From: Metridium senile
Lineage: Eukaryota > Cnidaria > Anthozoa > Actiniaria > Metridiidae
DNA length: 64,000 bases
Reading direction: 5' to 3'
Assembly: GCA_949775045.1 (NCBI GenBank)
Contig: OX459105.1
Span: 16,939,353 to 17,003,352, forward strand
Position numbers and translations under genes: made by a program. Of this stretch, positions 41,901-53,600 are shown piece by piece; positions within the stretch are counted from its first letter, which is position 1; the number at the start of each line of letters is the position of its first letter. Below the pieces are notes generated by a model, which saw only the letters and a program-made list of their open reading frames with translations, was not told the origin of the DNA and did no database searches.

Positions 41901-44567
41901 TTAGTGTTGATGGTGGGGATCATGATGGTGGATCATGATGATTGTGGTGATGATGATGATGGTTGTGATGATGGTGGTGATGATGATGATGATTGTGATT
42001 GTAATGATGATGATGGTGATGATGATGATGATAATGATGGTGATGATGATGATTGTGATTGTAATGATGATGATGGTGATGATGATGGTGATGATGATTG
42101 TAATGATGATGATGTTAGTGTTGGTGGATCATGATGATGATGATTGATGAGAATGATGGTGAAAATAAGGAAGATAATGATAATGGTATAGTAAAGGATG
42201 AGAGTAATTTGATGGTAATTTTACAATTATTTTCTTCCAGGTTCAAGAAGCCCTCAATAACTCCAGTATGAAGGAAATTAAAGGTTTAGATGAGAGATTG
42301 TTGCGTCTCCAGGAATTACTACAGAGAGTACAAGAACTAGTCCAGTCACAGGCAGAAATGGCTCAGGTAAACTACTCATATACCTCTGGTGATGGTAATG
42401 TTGATAATGCTAGTGAGGGTGATGGTATTGGTGATAACGATGGTGATGGTAGTGGTGATGGTGATAATGCTGGTGATGGTGATAGTGATAATGATGATGA
42501 TAGTGATGATGATGGTGGTGGTGGTGATGGCGAGGGTGAGGTTGATGATCATGATGACAACAGCAATGATAACAATGATGATGATGATAGTGATGATGTT
42601 CATACTAATGGTGATAGTGATGACGGTGGTTGTCAATAAGTTGGTTATGGATGATGATGGTAATAATATTGATATGCTTTATGCTTTAACAAAAGGAGCC
42701 AACAGTAATACTAATGATAATAATAATAATAATAATTTATTTCTTAAAACACATATTTACATAAGTCTCAATGCTTTTACAGAATTAAAAATAAAAATAT
42801 ATAAAATATAATATAATATACAAAAGGAGATAAATTTAATTAAATTATGCAAAATAATTAACAATTAAAATAGAAAAGAGAATAATAATAATATGATGAT
42901 GATGGACGTAAAGATGATTATAGACTGTCAGCTCTTGTATTATATTAAATACTGTACATGACAACCAGCTTGATAAGATATGTTTGATGTATTACAGGGA
43001 TTTATTCAGAACCAAAACAGGGCACAAAATATTGGTGATCCATCAGTATTGCCACCCTTGTGTGCAAGTCATCAGAAACAGCTAATGATGCTGATGAAGA
43101 ACCACTCACAGCTAAGGTACCAGACATGCATACCGATACTAACTTATATCTGTAATCTTGTGAAAATAAGGGAACATTCTAAATATAATCTTAGGTCATG
43201 CACTGAACTCTTATTACAGCTTCCGAGAAATAAGACCAAGAAAACATTAGGCGATAGGGCATTTGAGATAGCAGCCCCAACAATATGGAACAAATTGCCG
43301 AGTAATATAAGAGCAATAAATGAATTTAATATTTTTAAAGGAACAATTAAGACATATCTTTTTATTTACCTGTTATATATTAGAAAGTTTTATTTTAGCT
43401 TTTTTATCATATTATGTAAATTAGGTTTTCTAGGATTTATTACTTATTGTGTTTTCGTTTGATATTTGACAAGTGTAGAGTACAAACACTAAAAGTGTGC
43501 AATACTTTGCACTATTTAGCACTAAATAGTGTTGATTAAACAATAGAGAACAATAGAATTAGCATAATTTGCAGTATTTAGTGGTATTTATGTTGCACAC
43601 TTTTAATGTTTGTACTCTATGTAAACATTGTATATAATTTTAAGTGTTTTAAATAGTGTAAGGTATATTTGATCATATACCCATGTTAATTTGCGCCTAA
43701 TAAGTAATAAATTATTATTATTATTATTATTAGTTAAATACAATGGAGAAATAGTGTTATAAAATGCTTCAGTGAGTCACGCTCTCGGCTAAAAATAATC
43801 AAACTAAAACATTTATACATTTATAAGACATATACACTAAGACATTTATAGCTTTCCTTGAAACCTTTTTTATCAAAGTTTTCCACAGTGGCTCGCACAA
43901 CTCATTAGCATGTTATTTCACACATATGCTCATTTGCATTTTAAAAGTTATATGCAAACACTCTATTGTCAGGGTATCCCCACAAAGCAACGCTCCACCA
44001 TCCATGTTATTGATAATTAAATAATATTGAATTACGATAACTACTTGATGTCTACTATTATCCATTTGTATGTAGGGACTACCTCCGTCGTTGTGCTAAA
44101 GCCAAAGAAGAATTATCAACTAACCTTCACACTAGACTGAGGTACTGTTTCATTATCTGTTAAACTTTATATATCTTTTCATAAAAGAGAAATAATATTG
44201 TTTGTTTGGACAGGTGGATCATGTATGTTGAGAAGAAAATCTGTGACTCAGACAGCACTTTGATCATTTATCATGAGAATATCCGCAGGGTGAGAAGAAG
44301 GTAAAGAGCACAACTACTGCTATCATTACCATTGTTATCATTATCATCATCGTCATTGTTATCATCATTTTATCATCATCGTCATTGTTATCATAATCAT
44401 TGTTATCAATGTCATCATCATCATCATCATTGTTATCAGTGTCATCATTGTATCATCATGATGATATGTTATCATCACCATCATCAATATAAGTCACCAT
44501 CATCATCATGATTGTAATCTTTATCATCATCACTATCATTATCATCATGATCATCATTACCACTATC

Positions 44568-44629
<62 letters not shown>

Positions 44630-47600
44630 TACATATATGCTATGTGTAAGTGTTTGAACTGAAAGTGCTTTGTGGCTGCTATGTGTTGGTGTATATGTAA
44701 ATTGTGTTATTGTCCTCGTACTGTAAGCACCTCTAACTCCACCATGTGAGCTGCACCTCTCATAATTCAGCAATAGTGCTGCAAGGAAAGGTGACTAGCT
44801 ACCATATCATATCATATCATATCATATATTATCATCTGTCGTAATCTTTTGTTATCATCATCATCATCATTATTAGAGTACAAACACTAAAAGTGTGCAA
44901 TACTTTGTACTATTTACCACTAAATAGTGTTGATTAAACAATAGAGAACAAAAGAATTTGCATAATTTAGCAGTATTTAGTGGTATTTATGTTGCACACT
45001 TTTAGTGTTTGTACTCTATTGACTAATACCATGACCAGTTTGCTATCTATTATCTCTCCCTGTAATATTTGCTTATAATTAATTCTATTTTATCTTGTCA
45101 GACTTGATATTCTTGATCAAGTGAGTGAGGCACCAAAGCTGTACATTCTTGCCAGTGCTGAGGTTGTTCGCCGCCATAAATTCTCTTCACAGTTCTTGAA
45201 GGTACCACTCTTCATCATGTGATTGTTCACTATTAATATTGTGTCACTTAATCTGTATTATTTTCATTTTAGTGGGCCAGTAAACTGCATGAAAGTGTTG
45301 GCCAAATGCATTCTGAAGAAAGTGCTAAAAGAGAAGCATTTGCTGTTAAGTTTGGTAAATAATGATCTGTATTTATCATTCCACTATACAGTAGTAAGTT
45401 GTGCTAAGGCTTATGAACCATTGTTTCAAATTTCACAGGTCGGCACTTTCTCCAAACACTGTTTACAGGTCTTGATGATAGGCCTTCGAAATTTGCAGTA
45501 AGTGAGCATTGGATTCTCTTTAATTGTTTGTTATTGTATCCACTCTTGTTGTTATCCATTCATCCATCCATTCATTCATTTATTCAATTAATTTATCCAT
45601 TCATTCATTCATTCATTTATTCAATTAATTTATCCATCCATTAATTTATTAATTTATTCGTCCATTTATTCATATGTCCATTCATTTATTTATCCATTTA
45701 TTCATCTGTTCATTTATTTATTCATTCATCCATTCATTCATTCATCCATGCATTCATCCATCCATTCATTCATTTATTCAATTAATTTATCCATTCATTC
45801 ATTCATTTATTCAATTAATTTATCCATCCATTAATTTATTAATTTATTTGTCCATTTATTCATATGTCCATTCATTTATTCATCCATTTATTCATCTGTT
45901 CATTTATTTATTCATTCATCCATTCATTCATTCATCCATGCATTCATCCATCCATTCATTCATTTATTCAATTAATTTATCCATTCATTCATTCATTCAT
46001 TTATTCAATTAATTTATCCATCCATTAATTTATTAATTTATTCGTCCATTTATTCATATGTCCATTCATTTATTCATCCATTTATTCATCTGTTCATTTA
46101 TTTATTCATTCATCCATTCATTCATTCATCCATGCATTCATCCATCCATTCATTCATTTATTCATTCATCTTCATTCATTTATTAATTCATACATTCATT
46201 CATTCATTTAAATATTCTTTCATCCATTCATTTATCTGTTCATTTATTTGTCCATTTACTATATATCTAGATCCTTTTAATAATCAATTCATAAATATTC
46301 TCTGTTTCAAGGATAAACTACCCAAGCCATTTGACACACACCTTCCAATCATTACAGTACAAGATATCAACAACTTACAGACCCTTGTGCCTGAATTCAA
46401 AGACTACATAGAACAATTCCCTCTAAGCATACCCATGAATGAACCATCTCCTGACCCACTATTACACATGATAACCTCACAAGACAAACAACTATCAACC
46501 AGCAAGACTGCAATGAGCATAGATGCTTCTACTCAAGCAGTGTGGCAGACAGACAGACTGGATTTGACTCACAGCACCAGTGAGCTTATTAAGAAGAATC
46601 TAAAAGACGCTTCCTGTAGTTCTACAGATTCTTCGCCATATTTCCAGACAGGAGAATCCCCACCTAAAGAGTACCACAGAGATAGTGATACTGGTTCAGA
46701 ACCAAGCTCTGGAATGACTGACAGTGATATTATGTTTAGGTCGGCACAGGAAGAGTATGTTACAGTAGAAGCAGACTTTGATGGCAAAGATGAACATGCC
46801 AACGAAACAACAGTGGTGGCGGTAACAGAGGGACGGGAATCAAGTCAGACACTAACCCTGACCAGCTCAAGCTCACAAAGCACACAGACTGATATGAGTC
46901 TAGAGGGCAAGCTGATTTGCAGTGAAGAACTAGAGGACAGTAATGAAAAGATGGACGCATCAAAGGATAAGGAAACTATAGGTCAACTAGAGAATAAGAT
47001 ACAAGAATTAGAAGATGAACTAGCCAAGACTATGTTGAATTACACCAGCGCACTACAAGACAAAGAAAAGCTTATCACTTTTAAAACAAACATGAAAGAA
47101 CTCTTGCCGTCAATGGTTTCCTCATTAAGACAAGATCTTAGCCAAAGTAAAGACTTAATATCTCAATGCTCTAGTCAAATGAATCAGGACTGTGAGTTGG
47201 CGTGGAGAGAGGTACAAACATTTATTAGTGAAATTAAAAGCTCATTATCTGAAAATAGAACTAGAACCTCACAAGAACATGATGATCAGGTAAAGCAGTT
47301 GAATGAAAGGTTTGAATTAAAGAAAAGTGAACTGGTTAACCTCCAATCACAGTTAGAAATGGAGAAAAATGTCATGGCAGTCGAATTACAGAAACAAAGA
47401 CAAGAGAAAAACACACTAGAAATTGAACTACAAAAACTTACTAAAGAAAAGAATACTTTAACTATTGAGCTACACAAGAGTACAGGTGACAAAGGCACTA
47501 CTGCCATCGAATTACAGAAACTATCAGAAGAAATTAACACTACAAAATTTGAACTACAAAAGGTTACAGAAGAAAAAAGTGCAATAGCAACAGAACTTCA

Positions 47601-50600
47601 AAATCTCATGGAACAAAAGAATACAATGGCTGTTGAATTACAGAAAGTTACAGAGGAGAAAAATGCATGTACAATGAAGCTTCAGAGTGTTATTGAAGAG
47701 ATGAATACTAAAGAATTACAAAGTAGAAATGAGTTTCAAAAGCTTGAAGCAGTTCTGGAAGAATACAAGAACAAATGTGTAGAACAACAGATTACTTTAA
47801 CAAAACAAAAAGGAACACGCAACAAGACAGAGGAAGGACAGCAAACAAGGTTTAACTCAATCATACAAAGTTTAACTAAAGAGAAGAAACAAATTGTGGC
47901 ACAATTGAATGAAAAAGTGAAAGAAATGGAAATGGAAATTGGGAAATATAAAGAGAGATTACAAGAATATGAAAATGAACAGGAATTGATAGCGAAATCA
48001 AAGGAAGATCATACTCTTAGTTTACAAGAAAAGGAGGCTAAACTACAAGAAGCTGAAGTCAAGCTTCAAGAAGCTGAGAAAAAATGGAACGATCGGGAAA
48101 TTGAATTCAAGCATCAACTAGAAAAAGAGAAAGCAAATGCGTTGTTGTTACTTGAAGTGGAGAAACAGATGTGGGAGGCTGGTAAGAACAGACAGCAGGA
48201 TATGATGGACACTAGGTATGTAGTGAAGACAGGGGTGTGTGCAGGGGGTGCACCCATCACCCCCCCCCCCCCCCCCCCCCTGGGCTCAGACAATCATTAA
48301 GCTCGAAAATATTTTTTCTTAAGTTATTTATATATTACGTCATTTCCTAATGGTGCACCCCCCCTGAAAAAAACATGGATCTGCCCCTGGAAGAAACTTT
48401 AAGAAGACGAGAGAAGCATTAGGAGAAGCACGGAGTGCTCTATAACTCTACAGAGCACTGCTACCAAGTTTTCTATTTCTTTTATAAAATATTCATTATA
48501 TTGAAAAGCCTACGAAGTACCCTTCTGTCAATTGAAACTAATAATTTGTATTGAGTTTCCTTCCATCCGTCCTTCCTTTCTCTCATCTCCTGGGTTTTTT
48601 TTTCTCATTTTTATGCTGCTCCCTCTCTTTCTTTCTATTTTTTTTTTCTTGCTTTCTTTCTTCTTGTTCCCTCTTCTTGTTCCCTCTTCTTGTTCCCTCT
48701 TCTTCCTTCTTCTTCTTCTTCCCTCTTCTTCCTCCCTCTTCTTCCTCCCTCTTCTTCTTCCCTCTTCTTCCCTCTTCCCTCTTCTTCCTCCCTCTTCTTC
48801 TTCCCTCTTCTTCCTCCCTCTTCTTCTTCCCTCTTCTTCTTCCCTCTTCTTCTTCCCTCTTCTTCTTCCCTCTTCTTCTTCCCTCTTCTTCTTCCCTCTT
48901 CTTCCTCCCTCTTCTTCTTCCCTCTTCTTCCTCCCTCTTCTTCCCTCTTCTTCCTCCCTCTTCTTCCTCCCTCTTCTTCTTCCCTCTTCTTCTTCCCTCT
49001 TCTTCTTCCCTCTTCTTCTTCCCTCTTCTTCCTCCCTCTTCTTCTTCCCTCTTCTTCCTCCCTCTTCTTCTATCTTCCCTCTTCTTCCTCCCTCTTCTTC
49101 CTCCCTCTTCTTCCTCCTTCTTCTTCCTCCTCTTCTATCTTCCCTCTATACCTATTATTTCTTTTCTTCTTACATGCTATTACTTAACTAATGATTACTT
49201 CTTTTTAATGTTAGTATATCCTCTGAAGGAAATGATGAACAGAAACTAGCACAGTTTGAACAGGTTTGAGAGAAAATATAAAGAATGATTAACAAGACTA
49301 AGAGTGGCACGAAACAAAGCTGAGTGCAACTTTAGATTGTTATAAGTTCTTTATATTGTTTCAAGTGCGTCTATAATGCAATGGGCGAGTGACTTTCTTT
49401 TGTCTAATTGATTTATAATATAGCCTGTTAGTAGAACAGACGAACTGTGCAGCCCATGGGGAAAAAGTTCATAGGTCTTTTAGCCAATTGAAGTGGCGTC
49501 ATATCAGTCATCGTGTGCGTATGCGCTTCTGATTCCATCATTTGAAAAACTAAAAAAACACACATGGAAATAGTTCCTAGGTTTTTGACCAATTAGAGCA
49601 CACGTAATAATTGTGCTATATTCAAATGTATGATATCTCTATCTGAGAATCAAAGTGGGCGTTGTATCAGTCATCGTGTGCATGTACACTTCTGATGCCA
49701 TTCATTTGAAAAATTGAAAAAACATGTGGAAATAGTTCCTAGGTTTTTGACCAATAAGAGCGCCTGTAATAATTGTGCTATATTATAATGTATAAGACAT
49801 TCATTCTAATATGTTAATACCATTCTAATCATTCGTACTGATTATTTAATGTCAGACCTTGGTGAGTAAAGACCAACAGATCAAATCACTACAAAGGCAA
49901 CTTGTAAGTGTCAAAACTAGGGTGAAATATGTGTTGACTTTTTCCTAGTTGTCTTTCTCTAATTACAGTATTGTTTGGCCTTCTTTTTAAAATAAGACTA
50001 CTGAAACCGTGGCCACCCAAACAAATGTCAAAATAAATAGTTTTTGAGATCAAACAAAAAACTTGTAGAGGTTTCTCACAGGCTAAGATGTTTCTTATTC
50101 AATCTTTATTTATTCCGTTCACAAATAATGAAAATTATTAGCATTTTAAGCAAAAAAGTCAAACATTTGTAGAGATTCTATTGTTCATATTCTCGACCGT
50201 GATTGGATAATCATGTTTTGGTGGCCCCGGTTTCAGTAGTCGCACTGTAAAATAATTTCTAACCTCAGATATTTACTTTCATGACACCATTACAGTGAGG
50301 ATACTCTAACCGTGAACACTTGACTTTTTTCATATTATTATTTTTCTTTGCTTCAGGACCTCTAAAAATGAAGCAGTGAGTTCAAATACACTAAGTGTTC
50401 ATAATAAATCTAATTTCTAATCTATTCGCGGATGTGGATGTGGATGTGGGTAAAAAAAAGTAACAAACAAATCAAAGTGTTGATGGTTAGAGTGTCCTCA
50501 ATTTTTATTATTTATTTTAATTTAAACAATATTACATGACCCAGAATGCATATTGGTCTTGCAATGCACTATTCAGTATGCAGTATTCAGTATTCTAGGG

Positions 50601-53600
50601 TTTTTTGAAATAGCTGTATATAAAAGATAATACACTTGCCATGATTAGCATCACCAGTTCTGTTTATAATATACCTACAAGGACTACATAATCCTAATCA
50701 ATGATAATTTAATAATTATCTATATAAAAGATAGTACACTTGCCATGATTAGCATCACCAGTTCTGTTTATAATATACCTACAAGGACTACATAATCCTT
50801 CTCATCAAAGATAATACCAGATTAGCTGTGGATAATCCTACTTTAGGATCCTATTTGACCACCACTGACCTCTAAACACTGCACATGCCTCCCACTTGCA
50901 ATGACAATGACAAAATTTTATTCAGTACCTTAGATACATAATATACAATTTCATAATATGTAATTTTCAATTTTGTTATTAGACAGAAGATAAGGTACAA
51001 GCTACCTATAATAACCATTGCTGGTTAACCAAGATAGATAGCTTACAGAAGTAGTTTTATGTATTATAGTCAATGGGTTTTTAGTTAACTCCATGACCGC
51101 TTGACTTGACTTGCATTGAACAATTTCTAAACCATACATAATACATTTTTTATGTATTCAATTTCCACTGAGTAACTGAATAACAATAAAAACAATGAAA
51201 CAATGAAAAAAAAGAAACAACTATAAAAATGATAGTCCAAAATCTCAGCAGTCACTACTAGAGAGCATTTATAGAGGTCCACTAGTTTATTAGTTTTTAT
51301 CTATTTCTGTGTCACCCTCTGTTGACAAATATAGAGTTTATTATTATTGTTATACATCTATAAGTTTATGGCATGCATCAGATATAATGTGTATCTTAAA
51401 ACTTCAAAGTTAGCTATATTATATATCTATATTATTATCATTATTATTATTTGTTGTGTAGTTGCAGCAAGTTACAGGTGGGGCGGTTCCAGAGGCTTCT
51501 AAACCAGACAAGATCTCCCTCAAAGAGTAAGTTATTCTAATCTTTCTTAATTCTGTTAAAATCCACTCAATCACTCACCCCACAAATAGAAGGGCTACAA
51601 TCTGCTATTTGTAATAACCATTTTGAAAATCCACTTAATCAATTCACCTCATACATATTTATACAAGCACTGTTGTAAGTTCTTAAAGTAATGTTACAAT
51701 CCACTTTATTTAAGTGCGCCAAACTAAAATATCTAAAATAGTTCAATAGTCTAATGTTTAAGTGTGTCAAACGGCTATCCACATATGAAGGTTGAACTCC
51801 GTGGTATAGTAGATGTAATCCTGTTTAAATCCACTCAGTTTATTTACCTCATACCTATTACAAGTGTTACATTTGTCTAGTTATGTGAACAACTTTCTCC
51901 TGATCTTGTTAAATCTTCTGTAGGCCAGTCAACAAGTTCAAATCTTATATGAAACTGTAATCACCTTGTAGGCAGCTAGTTTATTAAACTGTTACAGTGT
52001 TCTAGAACACTTGACAGGATAGTGACTTGAAACTATACTTATAATTATCATCCTGTGAGATGAATTATGATAATGATTGTATGCATGTTTAGAGAGACTT
52101 GGTGACCAACTCTCTAATCCTTCCTTGATCCTCTTCAGTGATAACATCATTTCTAATGTGTTTAATATTATTAATAATGACTGTGATATTGATTTAAATT
52201 TAAGATCAGCGCAATGTACAACCTATAGTACAACGTTTTGAAGTCAACAACTTCATTTTCAAGCTTTAATTTGTTTGTTTGACTTCGAAACATTGTACTA
52301 TACTTGCATTAATCTTTAGTTAAACATGTTAAATAGTATAACAAATTGTTATTAATAAGGTTATTTATTCAAGTTAATATTTATCCATGATAACAATAGT
52401 TCTTGTGCAGTTTTCAGTGTGGTGACCTTATCTTATTGGTGTACGACCCACGATATGAGAACTATCTGATCTTTACTATTGCTACAACACTGTACTTCCT
52501 ACACCCTGAATCAATGGCCCTCTTAGACCTTGCTACAAGTATGTTACACATTATTATGATTTTATTATACTGTAATAAATGATAGGTTATAGAATGAAAT
52601 ATATTAACTTCACTTTACTGACGTTTAGAGCTTTAGCCCTTCTTCAGAAAAGCCCCTCACCAATGAGGTGTTATTACGGTGTTACAAATTTCATTCTATT
52701 ACCTATCGTTTATATCAAACACCGACGCAGCCTATACTAGTTTACTCGCTAGTTTCAAATATTGTAAAAATTATACATTATTTTCATGTAGCCTGACTAT
52801 GAATCTTTTCGACCAGAAGCAGGAGAACGTCTGTGAATAGCCTTATATCTATTAAAGTTCTGAATGTTTTATAATTTGACAAAATGTTAGCCGACACTCA
52901 CTAGTCCCCTTCACAGTTCCCTGTGCCATCTTAAAATGTAGCCTCCCTTATCATCGGAGCGAGACAAAGCTTGAGCTTGCCATGATAGAGACCTTTTAAC
53001 ACCTTGCCGAACAATTATTATAATGGAGACTATTGACACATATTTTAAAGTTGCTGCTTGGAAGGTTCATATTGTTACAATTAGATTGTTTTTTTGACAC
53101 TAGCATTTAAATTAAAACGATAAGTTCTCAGATGTTTCGATCAAGTCTATGATCATCTTAAGTGTGAAGCAATGTTTGCACGTGCAAACTTAAAAACGGT
53201 TACAAATTAGTGTGTGCACCGAGATTTGTGAGATTCTACTAGCGTTTTATAGATTACAGGAATTTGATACATGTTGATACATTAATTTGATCTTTTATTG
53301 TAATTTTCTTAAGGTGGCACCAAGAGGCGTGACTGGGTGTTAGCATATCTAAATGACAAAGAATACTGCCAAGCTAAAAAGGTATGGGTAGTTCATAGAA
53401 TGATAATAATCTAATTCTTAGCGCACTACATAATCTCAGTGCTCTTACAATTAAAATGGAAGTAACGAATAGGAAATATACATGATTACAATAACAATAT
53501 GGAAAATAATGATATTGAGAATAGTAATAAAAAAAACCCTAGGAATTAAGAAGTAATGTCTTTATTTTTATTTTGAATGACTCTGTGGAAGGTGCATTCT

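Noticed and set aside
41286..42660. Open frames continuing from RB1CC1 exons into Met/Asp-rich sequence
   Set aside because: GAT and GATGGT microsatellites directly after good donors; the next exons join in correct phase without them.
45674..46311. Apparent 5' extension of the large RB1CC1 exon
   Set aside because: It is the ATTC repeat read through in frame; the acceptor at 46310-46311 and homology starting at DKLPKPFD place the exon start at 46312.
48532..49249. Three Ser/Leu/Phe/Pro-rich frames of 165-232 aa
   Set aside because: Translations of a pure pyrimidine tract inside an RB1CC1 intron.
51925..51960. Possible extra RB1CC1 exon encoding KFKSYMKL
   Set aside because: It has no acceptor in phase, and including it would break the exact phase fit of the 20-exon model.
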